From contig DATNIE010000028.1 of assembly GCA_035604595.1 (NCBI GenBank), forward strand, positions 37,503-101,502: a stretch of DNA of 64,000 nt. The letters are read 5' to 3'. The DNA is from CAIKZZ01 sp035604595. Lineage in GTDB: Bacteria > Pseudomonadota > Gammaproteobacteria > Steroidobacterales > Steroidobacteraceae. A program made the translations under genes and the position numbers. Numbering within the stretch: the stretch's first letter is position 1; each line of letters opens with the position of its first letter. The notes beneath the pieces are model-generated. The model saw nothing but the letters and a program-made list of their open reading frames with translations, was not told where the DNA came from and made no database searches. Of the stretch, positions 10,124 to 17,937 are shown in pieces.

Positions 10124-10609
10124 TCAGTCGCCGACCGCGCCGCCGACCAGCTCGAGCGGCAGTTCGGTCGTGTTCTTCGCCTCCTCGAGCACGATCCTCG
10201 ACTCGATCGCCTGCACGCCCGGCACCTGCGACAGGCGTTTCTGGATGAACTCGTTGTAGTAGTTGATCGTGCGCGTCGCGACCAGCAGGATGAAGTCGAA
10301 GTCGCCGAGCACCATGAAGCACTGCACGACCTCCGGGAAGCTCACGACCTTCTGCTTGAATTTCGGCAGCGACTGCCAGCCGTGGCTGGCGAGCTTGACG
10401 TGCGTGAACACCAACACATCGAGGCCAACCTTGTCGCGCGACAGGAGCGCGACGCGCTTGCGGATCACGCCGTCCGCCTCAAGCAGGCTGATCCGCCGCC
10501 AGCACGGTGACTGCGACAGCCCCACCCGCTGGGCGATCTCGGCCGTCGATAGCGACGCGTCCTTTTGCAGTGCACTCAAAATCCGCAAGTCGGTTCGATC
10601 GATAGTCAT
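10124..10609 (-). CDS. bkdR: Lrp/AsnC family regulator, probable activator of the bkd operon
   Basis: A 161-residue Lrp/AsnC regulator. The N-terminal winged helix-turn-helix is DRTDLRILSALQKDASLSTAEIAQRVGLSQSPCWRRI, and the C-terminal ligand-binding RAM domain includes VMTGDFD-like VLGDFDFILLV and ends LPLELV. It lies divergent from the branched-chain 2-oxoacid dehydrogenase genes, 132 bases away. This is the arrangement of bkdR in Pseudomonas putida, where the Lrp-type protein activates bkd transcription in response to branched-chain amino acids. The role is inferred from that synteny. A frame extension upstream to 10673 is AT-rich leader, not conserved protein. The ATG at 10609 is preceded by AGGA. 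Confidence 0.85.
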   Translation of the reverse strand: MTIDRTDLRILSALQKDASLSTAEIAQRVGLSQSPCWRRISLLEADGVIRKRVALLSRDKVGLDVLVFTHVKLASHGWQSLPKFKQKVVSFPEVVQCFMVLGDFDFILLVATRTINYYNEFIQKRLSQVPGVQAIESRIVLEEAKNTTELPLELVGGAVGD

Positions 10610-10741
10610 GGTATAATTTTCCTAATAAGCGCGATCTCGTAGATAAAATATCGATAAACACTCCGCCCGGCAAGACGCTTTGGCAGAATTCTCCCGCCGG
10701 CCGGCGCTACGCTGATGCATCGGACCGACCGAGGACCCCGG
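10610..10741. promoter_or_regulatory. AT-rich divergent control region between bkdR and bkdA1
   Basis: The stretch at about 10605-10665 is much more AT-rich than anything around it. It contains TATAATTTTCCTAATAAG, then TAGATAAAATATCGATAAA. It separates two divergent starts. AT-rich, loosely palindromic DNA is what Lrp-family proteins bind, so this is the natural place for both promoters and BkdR sites. I cannot fix -35/-10 pairs with confidence. The TATAAT at 10612 lies too close to the bkdR start to serve bkdR itself. Confidence 0.5.
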
Positions 10742-11977
10742 ATGCCACGCCCGTCCCGCCTGCACGTTCCGCGACCACCGGCACGCCCCGGCGAGGCCCC
10801 GGATTTCAGCTATCTGCGCCTGTCACCGGCAGGTGCCGTGGCGCGGCCGGACGTCGGCGCCCCCGCCGCCGACATCGAGGAGCTGTCGATCGACCTCGTG
10901 CGCGTGCTCGACGATGAGCACCGGGCACTGGGTCCGTGGAACCCGCGCCTCGATGTCGCCGAGCTGCAGGTGGGGCTCAGGCACATGCTGCTGACGCGGC
11001 TCTTCGACGACCGGATGCTGAAGACCCAGCGCCAGGGCAAGATCTCCTTCTACATGAAGTCGACCGGCGAGGAGGCCGTGGCGGTGGCGGCCTGCATGGC
11101 ACTGCGCCCGACCGACATGCTGTTCCCCGCCTATCGCCAGCAGGGCGCATTCCTGGTGCGCGGCTCGCCGCTGGTCGACCTGATGTGCCAGCTGCTGTCG
11201 AACACGCGCGACATGTGCAAGGGGAGGCAGCTCCCCGTCATGTACCACTCGGTGCCCGGGCGCCTGTTCTCGATCTCCGGCAACCTCGCGACGCAGTTTC
11301 CGCAGGCGGTCGGCTGGGCGATGGCCGCGGCAATCAAGGGGACGGACGACCTCGCCGCCACGTGGATTGGCGAGGGCGCGAGCGCCGAAGCGGACTTCCA
11401 CCACGCGCTGCTGTTCGCCTCGGTCTACCGCGCCCCGGTGATTCTCAACCTCGTCAACAACCAGTGGGCGATCTCGACGTTCCAGGGCTTCGCCGGCGGC
11501 GAGCAGCGCTCGTTCGCGGCGCGCGGCCCCGGCTACGGCATCGCCGGGATCAGGGTTGACGGCAACGATTTTCTTGCGGTGTACGCCGCGACCGAGTGGG
11601 CCGCCGAGCGCGCGCGCAAGGGAGCGGGCGCGACGCTGATCGAGCTCGTCACGTACCGCGCCGCCGCGCACTCCACCAGCGATGATCCGTCACGCTACAG
11701 GCCGAAGGACGACTACGAGCGCTGGCCGCTCGGCGATCCCATCGAGCGGCTCAAGAGCCACCTGATCGCGCTCGGCGAGTGGTCGGAGGAGCGCCATGCG
11801 GCACTGATCGCCGAGCTCGATGAGCAGGTGACGGCGTCGTGGAAGGAGGCGGCGAGCTACGGGACGCTGACCGAGGGGCCGCGGCTCGACCGCGACCTGA
11901 TGTTCGAGGACGTGTTCAAGGACCTCCCGCCGCACCTTCTCGAGCAGCGCGACCAGATGCGCCGCGGGCGGGGCTGA
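10742..11977 (+). CDS. bkdA1: Branched-chain 2-oxoacid dehydrogenase E1 component, alpha subunit
   Basis: A 411-residue thiamine-diphosphate E1-alpha subunit that decarboxylates the 2-oxoacids of Leu, Ile and Val. The N-terminal LHVPxPxxRPG...DFSYLRL is the specific start of bacterial BkdA1. Further blocks are STGEEAVAVA, FPAYRQQGAFLVRG, the ThDP motif IGEGASAEADFHHAL...NLVNNQWAIST, and the phosphorylation-loop region YRAAAHSTSDDPSRYRP. The length agrees with Pseudomonas BkdA1 (410). I prefer ATG 10742, with GAGGA just upstream, over ATG 10715. The stop lies two bases before the next start. Confidence 0.94.
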   Translation: MPRPSRLHVPRPPARPGEAPDFSYLRLSPAGAVARPDVGAPAADIEELSIDLVRVLDDEHRALGPWNPRLDVAELQVGLRHMLLTRLFDDRMLKTQRQGKISFYMKSTGEEAVAVAACMALRPTDMLFPAYRQQGAFLVRGSPLVDLMCQLLSNTRDMCKGRQLPVMYHSVPGRLFSISGNLATQFPQAVGWAMAAAIKGTDDLAATWIGEGASAEADFHHALLFASVYRAPVILNLVNNQWAISTFQGFAGGEQRSFAARGPGYGIAGIRVDGNDFLAVYAATEWAAERARKGAGATLIELVTYRAAAHSTSDDPSRYRPKDDYERWPLGDPIERLKSHLIALGEWSEERHAALIAELDEQVTASWKEAASYGTLTEGPRLDRDLMFEDVFKDLPPHLLEQRDQMRRGRG

Positions 11978-11979
11978 CG

Positions 11980-12996
11980 GTGGCACAGATGAATATGATC
12001 CAGGCGCTGAACGGGGCCATGGACCTGTGCCTCGCGCGCGACCCCGCGGTCGTCCTGCTCGGGGAAGACGTCGGCTACTTCGGCGGCGTGTTCCGGGTCA
12101 CCGACGGGCTGCAGCGCAAGTATGGCGAGCACCGCGTGCTCGACACGCCGATCGCCGAGGGCGGGATCATCGCGGCGGCGATCGGCATGGCGGTGAACGG
12201 GCTGCGCCCGGTCGCCGAGATCCAGTTCGCCGACTACATCTATCCCGGCATCGACCAGATCGTCAGCGAGCTCGCGCGGCTGCGCTACCGAACGGCCGGC
12301 GCGTTCTACGCGCCCGTCACGATCCGCACGCCCTGCGGTGGCGGCATCCGCGGCGGCCAGACGCATTCGCAGAGCCCCGAGGCGATCTTCGCCCACGTCT
12401 GCGGCATCAAGGTCGTGATGCCCTCGAACCCGTACGACGCCAAGGGACTGCTGATCGCGGCGATCGAGGACGACGACCCGGTGCTGTTCCTGGAGCCGAA
12501 GCGCCTCTACAACGGCCCGTTCGACGGCAACCCCAACAAGCCCGCGGTCCCGTGGAGCACGCACCCCAAGGGCAAGGTCCCGGACGGCCACTACCGCGTG
12601 CCGATCGGGAAAGCCGAGATCGTGAGGCAAGGAACCGCGGTCACGATCATCGCCTACGGCACGATGGTGCACGTCGTCGAGGCGGCGGCCCGCGGGCTCG
12701 GACTCGACGCCGAGATCATCGACGTGCGCTCGATCGTGCCGCTCGACGTCGAGACTCTCTGCCAGTCCGTCGCGAAGACCGGCCGCTGCCTGATCGCCCA
12801 CGAGGCGACCCGCTTCGCCGGCTTCGGCGCAGAGCTGATGGCGACGATCCAGGAGCGCTGCTTCTGGCAGCTCGAGGCGCCGATCCAGCGGGTCTGCGGC
12901 TACGACACGCCCTACCCGCATGCGTTCGAGTGGGAGTACTTCCCGGGACCGGCGCGCGTCGCGCAGGCGCTCACGGCCGTCATGGAGAGCACATGA
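11980..12996 (+). CDS. bkdA2: Branched-chain 2-oxoacid dehydrogenase E1 component, beta subunit
   Basis: A 338-residue E1-beta subunit that pairs with BkdA1. Visible blocks are NMIQALNGAMD, LLGEDVGYFGGVFRVTDGLQ, EGGIIAAAIGMAVNGLRPVAEIQFADYIYPGIDQIVSE, RTPCGGGIRGGQTHSQSPEA and MPSNPYDAKGLLIAAI. All are typical of the BkdA2/PdhB group. It starts at GTG 11980, or possibly ATG 11989 three codons later. The end overlaps the E2 start as ATGA. Neighbours on both sides are the other subunits of the same complex. Confidence 0.94.
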   Translation: MAQMNMIQALNGAMDLCLARDPAVVLLGEDVGYFGGVFRVTDGLQRKYGEHRVLDTPIAEGGIIAAAIGMAVNGLRPVAEIQFADYIYPGIDQIVSELARLRYRTAGAFYAPVTIRTPCGGGIRGGQTHSQSPEAIFAHVCGIKVVMPSNPYDAKGLLIAAIEDDDPVLFLEPKRLYNGPFDGNPNKPAVPWSTHPKGKVPDGHYRVPIGKAEIVRQGTAVTIIAYGTMVHVVEAAARGLGLDAEIIDVRSIVPLDVETLCQSVAKTGRCLIAHEATRFAGFGAELMATIQERCFWQLEAPIQRVCGYDTPYPHAFEWEYFPGPARVAQALTAVMEST

Positions 12997-14237
12997 GCCG
13001 CTACGTGTTCCGGTTGCCGGATCTCGGCGAAGGCACGGTGTCCTCCGAGATCGTCGCCTGGCGGGTCAAGGTCGGCGATGTCGTCGTGGAGGATGCGCCG
13101 CTCGTTGAGATGTCGACCGAGAAGGCCGTGGTCGAAGTGCCCTCGCCGGTCGGCGGGCGCGTCGTCGCGATCTCGGGCGAGCCCGGGCAGTCCGTGGCGG
13201 TCGGCGCGGAACTCGCCGTGTTCGAGACCGACGCTCCACCGGCCATGGCTGAGGCATTTGCGCCGGCAGCTGATGCGCGGACCGCCGCGAGTCCGCCCCC
13301 CGCGAGTCCACCCGCCGCGAGTGATGCGGCCATGGTGCCGCCCAGGGGCCGGATCATGGCCTCGCCCGCGACCCGGCGGCGCGCGCGCGAGGCGGGCATC
13401 AATCTCGCGGTTCTTCCGGGCTCGGGACCCGGCGGGCGCATCGAGCGCGGCGATCTGGAGGCGGCGCTGACCGGCGAGGCGCGCAGCGCCGCGGCCGGGG
13501 CGGCTGCGCCGGCGCGATCCGGGCGGGTCGCGCGCAGCGGGAGTGAGGAGATCAAGGTCATCGGCGTGCGGCGCGTGATCGCGCAGCGCATGGCCGAGGC
13601 GACGCGCACGATCCCGCACTTCGCCTACGTCGAGGAGGTCGATGTGACCGAGCTCGAGTCGCTGCGGGCGTACCTGAATGCCCGCGCGCCGGCGGGGAGC
13701 CCGGGGCTCACGTACCTGCCGTTCCTGGTCGCGGCCCTGACCCGCGTGCTCGAGTCATTCCCCCAGTGCAACGCGCACTACGATGCCGAGCGCAACGTGA
13801 TCGTCCGCCACCACGCGGTGCACGTGGGTGTTGCGACCCAGACGCCGGACGGGCTCAAGGTGCCGGTCGTGCGTCACGCCGAGAGCCGCTCGCTGAATGA
13901 CCTGGCGGCGGAGATCCGCCGGGTGTCCGAGGCCGCGCGCTCGGGAACCGCGACCCGCGCCGAGCTCACCGGCTCCACGATCACCGTCACGAGTCTCGGC
14001 AAGCTCGGCGGCATCGCGAGCACTCCGGTGATCAACATGCCCGAGGTCGCGATCATCGGCGTCAACAAGGCGATCGAACGGCCGGTCGTGGCGGGCGGCA
14101 GCGTCGCGGTGCGGCGGATGATGAACCTGTCGTCGTCGTTCGATCACCGGTTCGTGGACGGCTTCGATGCGGCGGCGATGATCCAGGCGCTGAAGGAGCG
14201 CCTCGAGCATCCGGCATCGATTTTCCTGGGCGACTGA
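12993..14237 (+). CDS. bkdB: Branched-chain 2-oxoacid dehydrogenase E2 (dihydrolipoyl acyltransferase)
   Basis: A 414-residue E2 core. Its order is a lipoyl domain at residues 3-78 with the lipoylated Lys in EMSTEKAVVE (about residue 44), an Ala/Pro linker, an E1/E3-binding domain (ASPATRRRAREAGINLAVLPGSGPGGRI) near residues 125-160, and the catalytic acyltransferase domain ending FDHRFVDGFDAA, with the active-site His and Asp. It transfers the branched acyl group to CoA. No E3 (lpd) gene follows; the next gene is an aminotransferase. E3 must therefore come from another locus. Confidence 0.94.
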   Translation: MSRYVFRLPDLGEGTVSSEIVAWRVKVGDVVVEDAPLVEMSTEKAVVEVPSPVGGRVVAISGEPGQSVAVGAELAVFETDAPPAMAEAFAPAADARTAASPPPASPPAASDAAMVPPRGRIMASPATRRRAREAGINLAVLPGSGPGGRIERGDLEAALTGEARSAAAGAAAPARSGRVARSGSEEIKVIGVRRVIAQRMAEATRTIPHFAYVEEVDVTELESLRAYLNARAPAGSPGLTYLPFLVAALTRVLESFPQCNAHYDAERNVIVRHHAVHVGVATQTPDGLKVPVVRHAESRSLNDLAAEIRRVSEAARSGTATRAELTGSTITVTSLGKLGGIASTPVINMPEVAIIGVNKAIERPVVAGGSVAVRRMMNLSSSFDHRFVDGFDAAAMIQALKERLEHPASIFLGD

Positions 14238-14272
14238 GGCGATCGCGCCACGGCTTCATAAGGATTGCGATC

Positions 14273-15283
14273 ATGACGAGTACCACGCCGCAGAACGCAC
14301 CGTTCGGCAGCATCCTGACCGATGTGATGGCGATCGCCTGGTTCCACCGGGGCGAGTGGCGGCCGCACACCCTCAAGGCCGTCGGTCCCATCGAGATTCA
14401 CCCGGCGGCGCACGCGCTGCACTATGGCAGTGAGTGCTTCGAGGGCTTCAAGGCCTACAAGTGGGCCGACGGCAGCGTGCACGTGTTCCGGATGGACCGG
14501 CACATCGAGCGGCTGCGCCAGAGCGCGCGCGCGCTGGTGCTGCCAGAGCCCGATGCAGGGCAGGTCGCGCAGATGGTTACCGAGGTGATCGACCGCTGCC
14601 GCTCGGCGGTGCCGGATGCGCCGGGCGCGCTGTACCTGCGGCCGCTGCTGTTCGGGACCATGGCCAACATCGGTGCGGCCTCGACCCCGACCGACGAGGC
14701 GTGTCTCGTCGTGCTCGCGAGCCCGGTGTGGGATTACTTCGCCGGCGGCGCCAGGCCCCTGCGGATCTATCTCGAGGAGCACGCGACGCGCTGCGCCTCG
14801 CGGCTCGGCGTCGTCAAGACCGGCGGCAACTACGCGGCGGCCCTCGGACCCACGCTCGCCGCCCGCGCGCAGCACAAGGCCGACCAGGTGCTGTTCTGCC
14901 CGGGCGGGGAGGTCCAGGAGACCGGCGCCGCGAACTTCCTCGCGATCCGCGACGGTGAGATCCTGACGCGCGGCCTGGACTCGACCTTTCTGCACGGCGT
15001 CACCCGCGATTCGCTGCTCAGGATGGCGCCCGACCTCGGCTTCAAGGTGGACGAGCGGATCTTCACGATCGCAGAACTCCTCGCGTGGGTGACGACCGGC
15101 GAGGCGGCGCTCTCTGGCACGGCGGCCGTGCTGTCGGGCGTCGGCACGCTGATCCGCGGTCGCGAGGAGTTCCGCGTCGGGAGCGGGGCGATCGGGCCCA
15201 ACACGCAGACGCTGCGCGCGGCGCTGCTCGCGATCCAGCACGGCACCGCGCCCGACCGTCACGGCTGGCTGACGCGCGTCTGA
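14273..15283 (+). CDS. ilvE: Branched-chain amino acid aminotransferase
   Basis: A 336-residue fold-type IV PLP aminotransferase, of the longer form of IlvE. Seen are HYGSECFEGFKAYKWADG, FRMDRHIERLRQSA, LYLRPLLFGT, the Schiff-base Lys in LGVVKTGGNYAAAL (about residue 182) and EVQETGAANFLAI. The enzyme interconverts Leu/Ile/Val and their 2-oxoacids, the substrates of the preceding complex. Genes 36 bases apart on the same strand suggest one catabolic operon. The start has AAGGA eight bases upstream. A hairpin followed by a short T-run lies beyond its stop. Confidence 0.93.
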   Translation: MTSTTPQNAPFGSILTDVMAIAWFHRGEWRPHTLKAVGPIEIHPAAHALHYGSECFEGFKAYKWADGSVHVFRMDRHIERLRQSARALVLPEPDAGQVAQMVTEVIDRCRSAVPDAPGALYLRPLLFGTMANIGAASTPTDEACLVVLASPVWDYFAGGARPLRIYLEEHATRCASRLGVVKTGGNYAAALGPTLAARAQHKADQVLFCPGGEVQETGAANFLAIRDGEILTRGLDSTFLHGVTRDSLLRMAPDLGFKVDERIFTIAELLAWVTTGEAALSGTAAVLSGVGTLIRGREEFRVGSGAIGPNTQTLRAALLAIQHGTAPDRHGWLTRV

Positions 15284-15348
15284 GCGCGGCTGGCGCCGGC
15301 CGGAATTTGCCCCGCCCGGGGCGCGTCCATCGGAGTATCCTGTGCGCC

Positions 15349-15375
15349 CGCCCGGCTCTGCCGGGCGTCGCTTTT
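15349..15375 (+). terminator. Hairpin with T-tract between ilvE and the DEAD-box gene
   Basis: A perfect 8-bp GC stem (CGCCCGGC / GCCGGGCG) with a 3-base loop, followed by TCGCTTTTT. It fits a factor-independent terminator of the bkd-ilvE operon. It ends only about ten bases before the next start codon and includes no space for a separate promoter, so it may instead act as an attenuator in the leader of the helicase gene. Confidence 0.6.
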
Positions 15376-15385
15376 TGAGGCTGAC

Positions 15386-16735
15386 ATGCCCTTCGCCGAT
15401 CTGAAGCTGCATCCAAATCTGCTGGCCGGCGTGCGCGAGCTCGGCTTCACGCGGCCCACGCCGATCCAGGCGGATGCGATTCCGCCGGCGCTCGCCGGCC
15501 GCGACGTGCTCGCGTGCGCGCAGACCGGCAGCGGCAAGACCGCCGCGTTCATGCTGCCGATCCTGAGCCGCCTGATGGACAAGCCGCGCGGCCGGACCCG
15601 GGCGCTGGTGATTGCCCCGACGCGGGAACTCGCGGCGCAGATCCTCGAGGACCTCGAGGACCTCGCCGTGCACACCCCGCTGAATGGCGCGGCGATCTTC
15701 GGCGGGGTCGGCATGGGCCCGCAGGAACATGCCTTCAGGAGCGGGGTCGACGTCATCGTCGCGACGCCCGGCCGGCTGCTCGATCACTTTCGCCAGCCCT
15801 ACGCCAAGCTCGACGGCCTCGAGGTGCTGGTGCTCGACGAGGCCGACCGGATGCTCGACATGGGCTTCCTGCCAGACATCCGGCGCGTGCTCCGGCACGT
15901 GCCGGCGAAGCGCCAGACGCTGTTCTTCAGCGCGACGATGCCGCCACCGATCGCCGCGCTCGCCCGCGAGATACTGCGTGACCCGGCGATGATCAACCTC
16001 GAGCGCCAGTCGAACCCACCGGTCGGAATTACCCAGGCCGTCTATCCGGTCGCGCAGGAACTGAAGTCGCTGCTGTTTCTGGCGCTCTTGAGCCGCGGCG
16101 ACATGAACGAGGCGCTGGTGTTCACGCGCACCAAGCACCGTGCCAACCGGCTGTGCGAGTTCCTGGTCAAGCGCGGCATCGCCGCCGAGCGCATTCACGG
16201 CAACCGCTCGCAGGCGCAGCGCACCGCGGCCCTCGAGGGCTTCAAGCACGGCCGCTTCCGCGTGCTCGTGGCCACCGACATTGCGGCGCGGGGCATCGAC
16301 GTCGAGGCGCTGGGTCACGTCGTCAACTTCGACGTGCCGCAGGTGCCGGAGGACTACATCCACCGGATTGGCCGTACCGGCCGGGCGGATGCCGTGGGCG
16401 ATGCGTTCACGCTGGTCGCGCGCGACGAGGAGGGCGATCTCGCGGCGATCGAGCGCGTGCTCGGCAAGCGCCTGCCGCGCGTGACGGTACCCGACTTCGA
16501 CTACGGCGCACGCCCCGAGGGCAAGCTCGAGATCCCGCTCGCCGAGCGCATCGCGGCGATCCGCGCCCACAAGGCCGGGGACCGCGCACGGACGCACGCG
16601 AAGCAGCAGCGGCGCGGCGGCGGCGGCAGCGCCGGCTCCGGCCACGGCGGTGGCACGGGAGGCCGCGGCGGCGGGGGCGGTGGACACCGCTCGTCGGGCA
16701 GTCGGCGTTTCGGCGGGCCGCGCTCCCCGCGCTGA
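15386..16735 (+). CDS. rhlE: DEAD-box RNA helicase, RhlE-like
   Basis: A 449-residue ATP-dependent RNA helicase. Motifs occur in order: Q motif (FTRPTPIQADAIP), Walker A AQTGSGKTAAF, PTRELAAQI, TPGRLLD, DEAD (VLDEADRMLDMGF), SAT (FFSATMP), then domain 2 with VFTRTKHRANRL, VATDIAARGID and HRIGRTGRA. The last 50 residues are a Gly/Arg/Ser/His-rich tail that probably binds RNA. This is the RhlE subgroup layout, used in ribosome assembly and RNA decay, often in the cold. GAGG precedes the ATG, directly after the hairpin at 15349-15375. Confidence 0.9.
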   Translation: MPFADLKLHPNLLAGVRELGFTRPTPIQADAIPPALAGRDVLACAQTGSGKTAAFMLPILSRLMDKPRGRTRALVIAPTRELAAQILEDLEDLAVHTPLNGAAIFGGVGMGPQEHAFRSGVDVIVATPGRLLDHFRQPYAKLDGLEVLVLDEADRMLDMGFLPDIRRVLRHVPAKRQTLFFSATMPPPIAALAREILRDPAMINLERQSNPPVGITQAVYPVAQELKSLLFLALLSRGDMNEALVFTRTKHRANRLCEFLVKRGIAAERIHGNRSQAQRTAALEGFKHGRFRVLVATDIAARGIDVEALGHVVNFDVPQVPEDYIHRIGRTGRADAVGDAFTLVARDEEGDLAAIERVLGKRLPRVTVPDFDYGARPEGKLEIPLAERIAAIRAHKAGDRARTHAKQQRRGGGGSAGSGHGGGTGGRGGGGGGHRSSGSRRFGGPRSPR

Positions 16736-16745
16736 GCCGGAGCCG

Positions 16746-17927
16746 CTACGCCGCGGTCGGCGGGCCGGCGATGAGCATTCCGGGATGGAGCTCGGCGACC
16801 GAGCGGCAGCCGAGCTGGCCGAGCACGCGGTGCAGCTCGCTCTCTAGGATCTCGAGCGCCTTGCGGGCGCCGGCCTCGCCGCCGGCAGCGAGCCCGTAGA
16901 GCGCCGGCCGGCCGATCATCACGGCGTGGGCCCCGAGTGCCACGGCCTTGGCGAGGTCGCTGCCGCGGCGAAAGCCGCTGTCGATCAGGATCGTGATCTT
17001 GTCGCGGTAGCCGCGCGCGATCTCGGGCAGGACCTCGAGCGGGGCCACCGAGGTGTCGAGCTGGCGGCCACCGTGGTTCGTCAGGACAATTCCGTCGCAG
17101 CCAAGCTTGACCGCGCGCTCGGCGTCCTCGGATGCGAGCACACCCTTGATCAGCAGCCGCCGCGGCCACCGGTCGCGCAGCCGCGCGACGTCATCCCAGT
17201 TGATCGTCTGCTCGAACAGCTTCGGAATGATCGTCACGCCCGCGCGGGCGCTGCGCGCCTCGGGCGGCAGGAAATCCGCGACGTTCACGAAGCGCGGAAT
17301 TCCATGGAGCGCCACCTCCCACAGCCAGCGCGGATGCACGAGCACGTCGAGCGCGCTGCGCAGCGTCAGCCAGCCGGGAGCTGTGAAGCTCCGCTGGTTC
17401 CACTCGCGCGCGCCGAATACGTTGGCGTCGGTCGTAAACACCAGCGCCTCGCAGCCCGCCTCGTCGGCGCGGCGCATGATGTCGGCGGTGATCGCCGGCT
17501 CGTTGAACACGTAGAGCTGCACCCACAGCCGCCCGCCCTCGACCGCGACCTCGTTCGGCCGGGCATTGCCGACGGTGCTGAGGCAAAACGGGATGCCGGC
17601 GCCGTGGGCCGCCCGCGCGAGCAGCACATCCCCGGACGGGCGCAGCATGCCGTTGCTGCCCATCGGAGCGATGACCGCCGGAAAGGCGAGCGGCAGACCG
17701 AACAGCGTCGTGCGGCAGTGGCGCGTGCTGGTGTCGATGAGCGTGCGCGGCGCGAAGCGGTAGGCATCGAAAGCCTGCCGGTTGCGCTTGAGCGCGAGTT
17801 CGTCCTCGGCGCCGCCCTCGACGTACTCGAATGCGAAGTCGGGCGTCCGCCGCCGGGCGAGGCCGCGCAGTTCCTCGATCGTGATCGCGCGCCGGAAATC
17901 CCGGCCGGAATAGTAGCGGCGGCGCGT
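16746..17927 (-). CDS. FMN-dependent alpha-hydroxy-acid dehydrogenase, (S)-mandelate dehydrogenase-like; no ordinary start codon
   Basis: The protein is about 393 residues, in the glycolate oxidase / lactate / mandelate dehydrogenase family. The N-terminal family region YYSGRDFRRAITIEELR...EYVEGGAEDE is present and in frame. FMN and substrate motifs follow: APMGSNGM, LYVFNEPA, LIKGVLASEDA, the catalytic His in LTNHGGRQLD and phosphate-binding DSGFRRGSD. The frame contains no ATG, GTG or TTG between the upstream stop at 17981-17979 and Met at 17663, which lies about 88 residues inside the conserved domain. The coordinates assume an ACG start at 17927 with GAGG eight bases upstream, overlapping the FHA stop. 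A sequencing error or start-codon loss would look the same. The substrate is unknown. It converges with the helicase gene. Confidence 0.75.
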   Translation of the reverse strand, partial: TRRRYYSGRDFRRAITIEELRGLARRRTPDFAFEYVEGGAEDELALKRNRQAFDAYRFAPRTLIDTSTRHCRTTLFGLPLAFPAVIAPMGSNGMLRPSGDVLLARAAHGAGIPFCLSTVGNARPNEVAVEGGRLWVQLYVFNEPAITADIMRRADEAGCEALVFTTDANVFGAREWNQRSFTAPGWLTLRSALDVLVHPRWLWEVALHGIPRFVNVADFLPPEARSARAGVTIIPKLFEQTINWDDVARLRDRWPRRLLIKGVLASEDAERAVKLGCDGIVLTNHGGRQLDTSVAPLEVLPEIARGYRDKITILIDSGFRRGSDLAKAVALGAHAVMIGRPALYGLAAGGEAGARKALEILESELHRVLGQLGCRSVAELHPGMLIAGPPTAA

Positions 17928-17937
17928 AGCGGCGGCC

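Noticed and set aside
14144..16687. 847-codon open frame on the minus strand across ilvE and rhlE
   Set aside because: It is antisense to two genes with unmistakable motifs. Its translation is a low-complexity Arg/Ala/Gly/Asp mix typical of the shadow frame in very GC-rich DNA.
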